From NCBI RefSeq assembly GCF_000312665.1, contig NZ_HF536778.1:414063-478062 (forward strand): a stretch of 64,000 nucleotides of DNA, given 5' to 3'. Of this stretch, positions 44,520 to 53,700 are shown in pieces. Within the stretch, counting starts at the first letter, position 1. Each line of letters starts with the position of its first letter. The translations under genes were made by a program, and so were the position numbers. This DNA comes from Rhizobium mesoamericanum STM3625 (lineage in GTDB: Bacteria; Pseudomonadota; Alphaproteobacteria; Rhizobiales; Rhizobiaceae). Below the pieces are notes generated by a model. It worked only from the letters and a program-made list of their open reading frames with translations, was not told the origin of the DNA and searched no databases.

Positions 44520-45168
44520 CTCGCCTACCGCGGTGGGGAACGCAACGATCCGTGAGGATGACCGATCCTTCGTGAAGGTCGCTGAAGACACGCGGACGTC
44601 CACGCAAAGGATTGGCTTCCGCGTAGATCGTCGCGAGCCTGATCTTTTCTGCATCGAGGTTAGGCCACGTTTCGAGAATGCGTTCCGTCGAAGCGCCTGC
44701 CGCTGTGGACGCGGCAACATCATAGACAGGAATGCGGGTGCCACGAATGACCGGCGTCCCACCAAGGATGTCGGGCGATGATGCCATGGCTTCTCGCGCC
44801 GCGGCGAGGTCGTCCAGCCGTTCGCGCGCGCCCCTCATAAAGGGCATGAGATCGATCGTCAGAAACTCGTGGTGCACGGTCCAGTCTTCACGCAGTAGGG
44901 CGGACCACGGAAGGCTGCGAGCGCTTGCGAGCCGGGCCTCTGCCGTCCGGATGGTAAACAAGCGTTCTTCCGAGGTAAGGTGGCGGGCGCTTTCGAAGTA
45001 AAGCGCGATGAGCGAGCAGGCTCCGGCCAGGACATGACGACCGCTGTCTAGCGAAACGAACGCGCCCGGCAAGATGTGTTCGTCGATGACGCGATTGACG
45101 TCGCGCAGGCTCACGCGCGAGACAACGGCAGCCTCGCTCACCTTTAGCATTTCCGCCACTGCGGGCAT
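44503..45168 (-). CDS. DUF433 domain-containing protein, antitoxin-like
   Basis: A 221-residue protein: N-terminal VSRVSLRDVNRVIDEHILPG domain and a C-terminal DUF433 helix-turn-helix (SPDILGGTPVIRGTRIPVYD, ILETWPNLDAEKIRLATIYA). DUF433 proteins are commonly paired with DUF5615 PIN-like toxins as antitoxin/regulator. The start at 45168 has GGAGG upstream; two longer in-frame starts lack it. The tail after about residue 200 (RVFSDLHEGS…) may be altered. It may be co-directional with hxsA upstream but is separated by 150 bases. Confidence 0.7.
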   Translation of the reverse strand: MPAVAEMLKVSEAAVVSRVSLRDVNRVIDEHILPGAFVSLDSGRHVLAGACSLIALYFESARHLTSEERLFTIRTAEARLASARSLPWSALLREDWTVHHEFLTIDLMPFMRGARERLDDLAAAREAMASSPDILGGTPVIRGTRIPVYDVAASTAAGASTERILETWPNLDAEKIRLATIYAEANPLRGRPRVFSDLHEGSVILTDRCVPHRGRRDEVPD

Positions 45169-45320
45169 GTGAGCCTCCATTTTATAGTAACGGAGGCTCA
45201 TCGAAGGCGCCACCCTAGCCTGAATAGAGGCCGGCCTGATCGGGATCTACAAGCAGTTTCACGAGGGCGAACCGCTTGCTAACATGGCGTTCGGACTCGT
45301 CAGCATGGCCGGGTCCGGGG

Positions 45321-45914
45321 CTACTGCACCGCGATGCCGAACGCATCCAATACCTCGGCCGTTATCGTGCCGGTCACCTTGAGATTATTGTCCTGCTGCA
45401 TCTGGCTCAGGGCGGCGCGCGTCTCTTTGTCGACGACTCCGGTCAGTGCGCCGGCATAGTAGCCATAAGCCGTCAGTCCCGATTGCACCTGAATTACGAC
45501 CTGTCGGAACTTGTTCGAGTTTCCCGGAAGCGTCTTGACGGGTGCCGCCTGCCGCGGCGCGACAGGAGCGGGGTCCGGAACCGGTGATTGCACAGGCGGT
45601 GCCGAATAGGTCGGGGCGGCATAGAGTGGTGCGGGAGCTGGCGAGGGATCGCTGTAGGATGGGCTCGCGTAGGACGTACTCGGCAGATAGCCGCCACCGC
45701 TGCCCGATCTGTGGCTGGAATGCGAGCTGTGGGAGCTATGGCTCGAATGGGACCGGTGTCCGGCGAGCGAATACAGATGCCGAATCTTGAGCCGCTCGAG
45801 GATCGAATGAGGGTCGGGCTTCTTGACGATCGGGTCGAGCGGCATGGCGTCGGTCTTTGCCGGCAGGAAACCTGCTGCGAGCAGCGACGGAATGAGAAAT
45901 ACGCGTCGTTTCAT
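45321..45914 (-). CDS. hxsA: His-Xaa-Ser repeat protein HxsA
   Basis: A 197-residue protein with a signal peptide (MKRRVFLIPSLLAAGFLPAK). Residues 53-68 are HRSHSSHSSHSSHSSH: six histidines at exact three-residue spacing, the defining repeat of HxsA, then a Gly/Ser and Pro/Tyr-rich linker and a C-terminal peptidoglycan-binding-like domain (QVQSGLTAYGYYAGALTGVV, …KETRAALSQMQQDNNL). Family naming is from knowledge of the HxsABCD group; the histidine/serine repeat is thought to be the substrate of the two radical-SAM proteins encoded next to it. It overlaps hxsC by 4 bases. The modification and final role are not known to me. Confidence 0.85.
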   Translation of the reverse strand: MKRRVFLIPSLLAAGFLPAKTDAMPLDPIVKKPDPHSILERLKIRHLYSLAGHRSHSSHSSHSSHSSHRSGSGGGYLPSTSYASPSYSDPSPAPAPLYAAPTYSAPPVQSPVPDPAPVAPRQAAPVKTLPGNSNKFRQVVIQVQSGLTAYGYYAGALTGVVDKETRAALSQMQQDNNLKVTGTITAEVLDAFGIAVQ

Positions 45915-46996
45915 ATCGGTCCCAGCCCCCTGAACCCTTTCTTGTGGTCATACCATTCGAAGAAGCCTCCGCATCGCTGCCTCGACGAGCAGTCTGCGCA
46001 GAAGGGTTCTTGCTTGTTCTTCCAGTCGGAGATCGACGCCGGCGCCAGGTGGCGGTAGCGGGCCGGAACCGAGCACAGCGGAAAGTTATAGAGCTGGACT
46101 GGAACATCTCGCGCCGTGGCGATGTTGATGGCGCGCGCGACATTGCCAAAGTCCGTGGAGGTGTCCTTGAAGCTCGAATCCCAGTTCATCCGGCCAAAGC
46201 CGATGTTTTCAAGCTGCATGATAGCCCAGCGCTCGAGGAAGGGCAGGGCAGTGCCGACGAACCCAGCCAGTGCCGGCAGCTCGTCGTAATTCTGCTGCAT
46301 GACGACGGTTCGAAGCTCGATGGCGGCCCCGGATTCGAACAGGATGGAGAAGGATTTGGGCAGCCGGTCGAAGGCGCCTGTTTTCTTGACGATGGCATCG
46401 TGGCCGTCGGCATTTGCGGCATAAAGAGGAATTCCCCACAGGATCCGTTCGACGCCGATCTCCTGCAAAGTGTCGATGTCTTCTTCTCCGAAGTGCTGGC
46501 CGTTCGTAAGGATATGAAACATCAGGTCGGGCCGCGTCTTCGACAGCGACAACAACATGTCGAAGAGCTTCCTCTTGTGAAGGAGAGGCTCGCCTCCCGA
46601 CAGGCCGATGTAGGCGTTCGACGGCGCTAGGGACGCGGCGGTCTCCAGTTCGGAAAACAGATCGACATGCTGCTTCTTGGGAGGCTGCGAACACATGAGG
46701 CACAACTGGTCGCACTGTTCGGTGACCAGGAACGTGTTGTGCTGCGAATCCGCTCTGAGCAGGCGCCGGGCGCTTGCTTGTCCTGGCACGATCATGATCA
46801 CGTCGTTGTCGAGCTTGAGATCACTCGCCGCATGGAGCGCCAGAGAGAAGCCCTGGAAATCGTATTCCCGCCGCGATCCCTCCATGCCGATCAGGACGGC
46901 GTCGTTCGGACCTGGACCGCTTGCCGCGTCCCGTAGCCTGACCACAAGAGGTTCCACGAGAGGAAACGGATCGACCTTGATGCGGAGCTCGATCAT
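45911..46996 (-). CDS. hxsC: radical SAM maturase HxsC
   Basis: A 361-residue radical SAM enzyme: cluster motif CDQLCLMC at residues 95-102 (CxxxCxxC), then GLSGGEPLLHKRKLFDMLL (GGE motif that binds the SAM methionine), and a C-terminal CADCSSRQRC region that may bind a second iron-sulfur cluster. It is one of the pair of maturases in the Hxs system. It overlaps hxsB and hxsA by 4 bases each, so the genes are translated as one coupled unit. Confidence 0.88.
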   Translation of the reverse strand: MIELRIKVDPFPLVEPLVVRLRDAASGPGPNDAVLIGMEGSRREYDFQGFSLALHAASDLKLDNDVIMIVPGQASARRLLRADSQHNTFLVTEQCDQLCLMCSQPPKKQHVDLFSELETAASLAPSNAYIGLSGGEPLLHKRKLFDMLLSLSKTRPDLMFHILTNGQHFGEEDIDTLQEIGVERILWGIPLYAANADGHDAIVKKTGAFDRLPKSFSILFESGAAIELRTVVMQQNYDELPALAGFVGTALPFLERWAIMQLENIGFGRMNWDSSFKDTSTDFGNVARAINIATARDVPVQLYNFPLCSVPARYRHLAPASISDWKNKQEPFCADCSSRQRCGGFFEWYDHKKGFRGLGPI

Positions 46997-48399
46997 TGGT
47001 GAACCTTCGTCAGTTCAGGGTCCATTTCATCAAGACCGGACCAGAGGGCGATCGATCTTCGTACCTTTGGATCGTCGGAATAGAGCAGTTCGAAAGCCAG
47101 ATCGAAGAGCGCCGTGTGCCTCTGGCAGAAATCGGTAAGGTGACGGGGCAGGTCGATCCGCCCGTATCTGGAAAGGTCGTCGATGAGGTCGACGCCGCAG
47201 TAGGCCTGATAGGGACAGTGCACGCAGTCCGGATCGAAGAGGTTGAGCGCTTCCGCGTTCAGGGCGTCGACAACCGTGCAGTCCATTCCCGTATGAACGT
47301 CGCCCATGCGCAGGTCGATCTGCCCCAGCCGGGTTATCATGCGTGCCTCGTCGGTCGGATAGAACGAACCGTCGTGGTCGACCACCACGTAGTCTCTCCC
47401 AACAATGTTGGGGTTTCGGAGGTCCACGTGGCCATCATGGCCGCCACGCACGATGCGCCGCAGACAGTGGGAGAAATAGAACTCCTCCATCGGGCGCTCC
47501 GACGTCGCGTTATATTCGACGAGGGTCATGACGAAGCGGCGCACATAGGCGTTCCAGACGGCGCTGATGTCTCGCGTCCGGAAGCGTTTCCGGGCAAAGC
47601 CCTGATGATTGACGGGTCGCAGGTATATCGATCGGAAGCCGAAGCAGGCGTAGGTGTCGATGACTTCGCGGGGATCGGGGAGGGCATCGAGATCGAAGGT
47701 CGGCAGCGCCGAGACGCGATCCGGCCCGTCGTTCGTCGCGCGGGCAAGGTTCCGGAGAAACTGCTCTGTTGCGGCGGCGGCCGAAGTCCTGTGGCGTTCG
47801 TGAAGCGCGCGGGTGGGATCGAGCGACGTGCTGACGAAGGTATCTTCCGACGACAGGAAGTCCCAGGCCGCCTCGCTAACGTCCTGGAGATTGGTGCAGA
47901 CGACGAACTGCGCCTTGTCGAACCGCTGCCGCGCGAAGTCGCGGACCTCCTGCAAGACATCCAGGCGAAGGAGAGGCTCGCCGCCTTGGAATTCGATCTT
48001 GATCGCCTTCGTCGACAGCCCGTCGAGCCAGCGAAGGACGGCCTGGAGCGTCGCCGCGTCCCAATCGTGACCGGGCGCGTTTTCGTTGACGCGGCTGACC
48101 TGGCAGTAGGCACAAGCGAGATTGCAGCGAAGCGTCGGCACGAGGATGACGTAGTCGAGGTCGGCAGGGGCGTGAAGACGCTTCGCCCATCGATAGCTGA
48201 ACGCGTTGTACGCGAGGTCGCTGACGTTATCGAAGGCGTGCCCATTCGTTTTGAGGAAGGCCCGGTCCTCGGCAGTCATGTCGCCATGGACGTAGCGTTC
48301 GAGGAACGCTCCGTTCGACCGGAAGAACCCGCCGGCGTCGTTGCAGAAGATGAATTCCTGCTCGCCCACCGGCCGGAACTTCAGCGGCATCACGTTCAT
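46993..48399 (-). CDS. hxsB: radical SAM maturase HxsB
   Basis: A 468-residue radical SAM enzyme: TLRCNLACAYCQVSR with CxxxCxxC at residues 92-99, IEFQGGEPLLRLDVL, and a C-terminal CVHCPYQAYCGVDLID segment, consistent with SPASM-type auxiliary cluster binding. It resembles peptide-modifying maturases. The N-terminal 80 residues form an accessory (peptide-recognition-like) region. It sits between hxsD (4-base overlap) and hxsC (4-base overlap). A long plus-strand frame covering it is a shadow. Confidence 0.88.
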   Translation of the reverse strand: MNVMPLKFRPVGEQEFIFCNDAGGFFRSNGAFLERYVHGDMTAEDRAFLKTNGHAFDNVSDLAYNAFSYRWAKRLHAPADLDYVILVPTLRCNLACAYCQVSRVNENAPGHDWDAATLQAVLRWLDGLSTKAIKIEFQGGEPLLRLDVLQEVRDFARQRFDKAQFVVCTNLQDVSEAAWDFLSSEDTFVSTSLDPTRALHERHRTSAAAATEQFLRNLARATNDGPDRVSALPTFDLDALPDPREVIDTYACFGFRSIYLRPVNHQGFARKRFRTRDISAVWNAYVRRFVMTLVEYNATSERPMEEFYFSHCLRRIVRGGHDGHVDLRNPNIVGRDYVVVDHDGSFYPTDEARMITRLGQIDLRMGDVHTGMDCTVVDALNAEALNLFDPDCVHCPYQAYCGVDLIDDLSRYGRIDLPRHLTDFCQRHTALFDLAFELLYSDDPKVRRSIALWSGLDEMDPELTKVHQ

Positions 48400-48623
48400 C
48401 GCAGCAGTCTTTCGATCACCGCCCGGCGAAGCGTGTCGGTCTCGCGATGGATCTTTTGGCGATAGAGCGTATACCGGAATTCGGCAATCAGTCCCGTATC
48501 GGAATTGCTCAGTGCAACGCCTTCCTCGGTGGTCGCGATTTCCACGTCAGGATGCAGATAAGAGAAGCGTGCGATGGCTTCGTCGAGATAGGGCCGGAAG
48601 ATCGGCGCAATGTCTATTGTCAC
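48396..48623 (-). CDS. hxsD: His-Xaa-Ser system protein HxsD
   Basis: A short protein of about 75 residues: VTIDIAPIFRPYLDEAIARF, SYLHPDVEIATTEEGVALSN and FRYTLYRQKIHRET, consistent with the HxsD family of the Hxs operon, first in the order hxsD-B-C-A. A GTG at 48623 is taken as the start because it begins the conserved block; longer frames upstream run into the divergent region. The ribosome site is weak. The role is unknown; small proteins of this kind may bind the peptide substrate for radical-SAM enzymes. Confidence 0.65.
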   Translation of the reverse strand: MTIDIAPIFRPYLDEAIARFSYLHPDVEIATTEEGVALSNSDTGLIAEFRYTLYRQKIHRETDTLRRAVIERLLR

Positions 48624-48824
48624 GAATATCAGCCCGAACGAGCAACCAGGAGCTACTGATATAGCTGGGTTGCGATGATTCCAAAATATTATCGCTGAAG
48701 TTGATCCAAATTTATTTTGACTTTGCTTCGAGGGAATAGGAAAGCTGGGCCGAAAGACGCCAAGCGCAAGAACCATCGCAGTGGCGACTGTATAGGGACG
48801 CGTCTTGATTGGGGCGGCGGCAGG

Positions 48825-49367
48825 ATGATTTTTCAGGCAAGCTACGCGGCGGTACTGGCCGCGTGCATCTTCTGCACGATGTCTGCAGGCGCGGCACTCG
48901 CGGAAATCCGACCGGTCCGCGATGTTCAGAAGGCGCTTGCCGAGCAAGGATACGACGCCGGCACGCCCGACGGTATCTGGGGAACGAAGTCTGTCGCAGC
49001 GTTGAAGGGATTTCAACGCGCCCACGGGCTCGCGCCATCGGGCGTAGTGACCCAGGATTCGCTGAAGGCGCTCTTTTCGTTCTCGGTGGCTGAGACGGAG
49101 CCCACCGTCACTCCGCGGGCAACCGCCGCCGCACCTGCGGCCTCGTCAGTCGCGCTTCAGTCCGATGTCTCGTCGGCTGAGCCTGCAACTTCGTCGCAGC
49201 AGACACCGCGGACGCCCAACGAAACCGCGTCGAAGGAACCTTCGAGCAAGAGAGCGGACCATTCAGGCTATGTCGTCGTCATTGTGCTCCTCGTCATAGG
49301 ATTCGTGTTCGCCCGACGCAGGACTAGGAAAGCACCCCGAGCAGGCCGCCGCATGCGGTCGTCCTGA
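48825..49367 (+). CDS. peptidoglycan-binding protein with C-terminal membrane anchor
   Basis: A 180-residue protein: signal peptide (SYAAVLAACIFCTMSAGAAL), a peptidoglycan-binding type 1 domain (VRDVQKALAEQGYDAGTPDG, IWGTKSVAALKGFQRAHGL), a Ser/Thr/Pro/Ala-rich linker and a C-terminal helix (YVVVIVLLVIGFVFA) followed by Arg/Lys. It is divergent from hxsD, and both HxsA and this protein carry peptidoglycan-binding-like domains, which suggests they work in the same cell envelope compartment. The ATG at 48825 is favoured over starts upstream. Confidence 0.8.
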   Translation: MIFQASYAAVLAACIFCTMSAGAALAEIRPVRDVQKALAEQGYDAGTPDGIWGTKSVAALKGFQRAHGLAPSGVVTQDSLKALFSFSVAETEPTVTPRATAAAPAASSVALQSDVSSAEPATSSQQTPRTPNETASKEPSSKRADHSGYVVVIVLLVIGFVFARRRTRKAPRAGRRMRSS

Positions 49368-49478
49368 TCTGGCTTCCGGTGAGCAGCGATCCTGTGGAAA
49401 AAGAACAAATCATGAATTGATGCTGGCGTTCTTTATCCTCCTGTTTTATCCATCGGACAGACTGGAAGAGGACCGACC

Positions 49479-50747
49479 TTGGTTTTTCGATTCGTCCACA
49501 CGGCAGATGTTCATCTAGATTCACCCCTGAAGACGCTTGCGTTGCGGAACGCCGACCTTTCGGAGCTGATCGGGCTCGCGACCCGGCGAGCCTTCGTCCG
49601 GGTGATAGACCTATGTCTCGAAGAGAAGGTCGATGCGCTTGTGCTGGCAGGTGACCTCTACGACGGCGACCAGACTTCGATGAAGACGGCCCGCTTCCTG
49701 GCGGAGCAGCTTCGACGCCTGCACGAGGCGGGAATAAAGACCTTTATCATCCGAGGAAATCACGACGCCCTGTCGAGGATCACTGCTGAACTGGTCATGC
49801 CCGATACGGTGAAGGTGTTCGGCCAGACCGCGGAGACGGTCGTCATGGAGCGGGGCGACGGTCATTTCCCGGTGGCTGTCCACGGTTTAAGCTTCGCGAA
49901 GCCGCACGCTCCGGAAAGTCTGCTTCGGCACTATACCCTCCCAGTGCCGGATGCCTTCAACATCGGTGTCATGCATACGAGTCTTGGGGGTTCCGTCGGA
50001 CACGATCTCTACGCGCCATGTGGCGTTGCCGATCTACAGCAGAGCGGATTTCACTACTGGGCGCTGGGGCATATCCATAGACGGTCAGTCGTTGAGAACG
50101 GTTCATCGGCAATCGTGATGCCGGGCATGCCGCAAGGGCGCGACGTCAACGAGGACGGCCCGAAAAGCGTTTCTCTCGTTACGGTCAACGATGACCGGTC
50201 GATCGTCATAGAGGAGAGGCAGACAAGCGTGGCGCAGTTCGAGAGACTGTCGATCGACGTCTCCGGCGCCGCCGATTGGAAGGCGATGGTCGGCGACTTG
50301 TCCTCCCACCTCGACGCCCTGCGATCGTCCGTGACGGCGGACCACCTGGTAGCCCGCATTCAGCTCAGAGGTGTGAACGAGCTCGCATGGCGCATCAGAA
50401 GGGATCTTGATCTTCTGCATACCGAACTAGAATCGCGCGGCTCCATTAGCGGGAACGTCTGGATCGACAAGGTGCAGACGTCCTGCACCGCGCCAGAACG
50501 TCCGGGCGCCGGATCGGGCGCCTTGGACGAACTCTCCATGATCATCGAAAGCGAAGTCGGCGCATCTCCGGAATATCAGCAGGAGGTTCGGGCGATCGCG
50601 GAAGAACTTCGCGGCCAGCTTCCCGCCGAACTTCGGGACATCTTCGGCACGGATGAGAAAGCGTTCACAGAAAGCCTTGCGCTCTTCGCCCGCGAGGGCT
50701 CGGTCAACGTGATGGCCCGTCTTCGTAGTGGCGGCGAGGTAGATTGA
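49479..50747 (+). CDS. yhaO: YhaO-type metallophosphoesterase (Mre11/SbcD-like)
   Basis: A 422-residue calcineurin-like nuclease: TADVHLDSPLKTLALRN, LAGDLYDGDQTS, IIRGNHDALSR, VMHTSLGGSVG and GHIHRRSVV supply the metal ligands in the order of the DNA repair exonuclease SbcD/YhaO branch; the C-terminal half is helical and probably binds the ATPase partner. It overlaps the yhaN gene by one base (TGATG). The likely activity is DNA end or hairpin processing with YhaN; the TTG start follows a GAGGA ribosome site. Confidence 0.85.
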   Translation: MVFRFVHTADVHLDSPLKTLALRNADLSELIGLATRRAFVRVIDLCLEEKVDALVLAGDLYDGDQTSMKTARFLAEQLRRLHEAGIKTFIIRGNHDALSRITAELVMPDTVKVFGQTAETVVMERGDGHFPVAVHGLSFAKPHAPESLLRHYTLPVPDAFNIGVMHTSLGGSVGHDLYAPCGVADLQQSGFHYWALGHIHRRSVVENGSSAIVMPGMPQGRDVNEDGPKSVSLVTVNDDRSIVIEERQTSVAQFERLSIDVSGAADWKAMVGDLSSHLDALRSSVTADHLVARIQLRGVNELAWRIRRDLDLLHTELESRGSISGNVWIDKVQTSCTAPERPGAGSGALDELSMIIESEVGASPEYQQEVRAIAEELRGQLPAELRDIFGTDEKAFTESLALFAREGSVNVMARLRSGGEVD

Positions 50748-53700
50748 TGCGGATCAACCGTCTCGACCTTACTCGCTACGGCAAGTTTACGGACAGCGTC
50801 ATCGATTTCGGGGAGCCGGGTCGAGGGACGCCGGACCTTCATGTCATCTACGGGCCAAACGAAGCCGGCAAGTCGACCACGTTCGACGCCATCCTGGACC
50901 TGATTTTCGGGATCGGTACGTCAAGCAAGTACGGATTCCTGCATCCTTATCCAACCATGAGGATCGGCGCCAACATCGAAATTGCGGGAGAAAGTCGCGA
51001 GTTCGTCCGGATCAAGCGGCCGCAGAACAGTCTGCTCGATTCCGATGGCCGTTCGCTGCCCGACGCCCTGATCAGAACCGATCTTGGCGGCATCGACCGC
51101 GACGCCTTCACAACGATGTTCTCGCTTGACGAAAAGACGTTGGAAAAGGGCGGGGAGGGAATCCTGGCCAGCAAGGGGGACCTCGGCGAGCTGCTGTTCT
51201 CCGCTAGCGCCGGCCTTTCGGACCTGAGCCGGCAATTGTCGTCTATCCGCGGAGAGGCAGACGTCTTCTACCGCTACCGCGCCCGCAGCGGCGCGCTCGC
51301 CGACTTCAAGACAGAGTTGACCACCCTTAAGGAGCAGCGCGCAGCGCTCGACCTTCGGGTAAGTGATTTTCAGCGCTTGTCGTCCGAGCGCGCGCATCTC
51401 TCGCGGCTTCATGAAGACGCGTTGGAGCAGCGAGCAGCGACCCAGAGGCGGATGGACGATGTAAGGCGGATACTCGCTGCGCTTTCTCCTATGGCCAGGC
51501 TCTCGACCTTGAAGGGAGAGTTCTCCCAGACGGAAGAGGTCCCGGTGCCGCCGTCATCCTGGTGCGGCGAGCTCCCCGGACTTCGAAGCAGCGAAATCGA
51601 ATACCGTGTGAAGCTTGAGCAGATCGCCCGCTCGATCGCAGAGATCGAGCGTGAGGCGGAGAAACTGGCTCCAGACCCGGTGGCATTGGAGCTTTCGGCA
51701 CGCGTGGCCGAACTGTCGGATCTTCAGCCGCGGTACATTACCGCCGAGAATGACATTCCCAAGCTCTCTGCCAGAGCTGCCGAGCTTTCAATCGAGAGCA
51801 TACTGGTTCAGTTGGGGCGGCCGGGCGATGCTTCCCCCGTTCGCCTTATCCTCGATGCGCCGACGGTTGGTACACTTCGGGCGTTGATGGAAGGCAAGTC
51901 GGGCGTCGACGCCCGCCTGACCAGCGCAAAGGACGAGTGTGCGAAGGTAGAGCGAGCGATAGCTGTTCTAAGCGCCAGCAACTCCACCACCGACCTATCG
52001 CCCGATAAGGTCAAGACGTACGAACAACTGGCCGCCACCGTGAAGACCATACCGCGGTCTGACGAGGAGGTCGCACTTCGATCGTTGTCGCGGCGTCGCG
52101 ACGCCGCTTCGGTCGCCTTGGCCGAAACGCTGTCGCGCCTCCTGCCGTGGCGCGGATCCATCGGAGACCTGTCTTCGATGGCATGTCCCTCGTCGGTTAA
52201 GCTTGAGCAGTGGAAGACGTCGTTCAAGCTAGCGACGGAGCAGGCCCGGAGGGCCCGCGCCGATCTTGACCGTCTTGAACCGGAAGGCCGCAGACTGGAC
52301 GCCGAGATAGATGCTGTGCGCAGTCTGGTTAGTGCGATCGACGAGATGCACTCCACCGACAGTCGAGCTTTGCGTGATGAAGCATGGGCCACCCACCGCA
52401 AGACGATGGACGACGCGACGGCCGACGCCTTCGAAGAAGCGATGAAGTCGGACGACCACCTTGTGTCCCAGCGGCTCCTTCACTTCTCGGAAATCGGCAA
52501 GCTCAACCAGCTCCTTCAGCGCAATGCCGCGGTTCGCACGGACGTGGAGACCGCGCGCCACGCGCAACGGGAGGCACTGGACCGGCAAGAAGAAATCCGG
52601 TCCGAGATTACTGCGAGGCTGGACCCGCTTGTCGCGGGATCCAGTTTGGAGGCGGACCCGTTTGAGCTCGAGGACTGGCTGCGAAAGAGAGAGGACGTTC
52701 TCAAGGCGAGGGACGAACTGGCCGATGTCGACCGGGAAATCGCCGACGTCCGCGATCGTGTCGGTCGGTCAAGACGGCTACTGATCGAGGCAATGGACGC
52801 GGCGAACGTGGGATACCATCCTGACGCCGACATAGCAGCGCTCGTCGCGGCCGCAGAAGACGCCGTGAACGATTTCAATTCGGCCTTCAGTCAGGCGACG
52901 CAGATGCGGCGATTGCAAGCCGAGTGCGTCGATCGCGAGCAGGCGCTTGCCGATGCGTCTTTCGCAGCCGAGGCGTGGCAGTCGGAATGGAAGCTCATCT
53001 GCGAGAGTTCCTGGCTGGGCGAACTCGACGTGATCCCAGGCACCGGTGCGATGAGCGAAATTCTCTCCACGTTAGAAAAGCTGGCATCTGCGATCGAGAG
53101 CAGGGACGGCCTGATCGACCGGGTCCAGAAGATGGAGAAGGACAGGGCGCTGTTCGAGGCGAGGGCCTTGGACTTGTGCGAGAAGCTTGGCATTCCGACG
53201 GAGGGATCTCCACGCGAACTCGCGCACCGCATATTCGAGCGCGTCAGACTCGCCGGCCTGAACCAGGAACGTCGGGAAGAACTGGGCGGGGAGCTTGAAG
53301 ACGCTCGCAAGGAAGAATCGGATCTAAAGGCCGCGACGGAAGTGCTCGACGCACGGCTTTTGGAAATGTTTGCCTTTTTTGGCGTGACGACACTCGGCGA
53401 AGTCGAGGCGCAAATGGAAATCGCCGAACGGCGTCAGGAGCTTTCGCGGTCGATTTCCGGTCTCGAGCAGGAATTGCTGCAAATCAGCGGTGTTGCGGAC
53501 ATGTCTGCTTTACGGCAGCTTGTCGCCTCAGTGGACAAGCAAGACCTGGAAGGTGAACTTGCCCGCCTGACGCCCGTGCTTACGGGTCAGGATCAGCGAT
53601 GCAGCGAAGTCTTTCATCAGAGGTCGAAAGTCCAGGACGCGCTGGACGCGATCGGCGGCGACGCGCGGGTCGCGCAGCTTGAAGAGAAACGCCGGACCAT

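Noticed and set aside
46996..48465. 489-codon plus-strand open frame opposite hxsB
   Set aside because: It is the antisense of an unmistakable radical-SAM gene with CxxxCxxC and GGE motifs, and has no recognised domain of its own; typical shadow in high-GC DNA.
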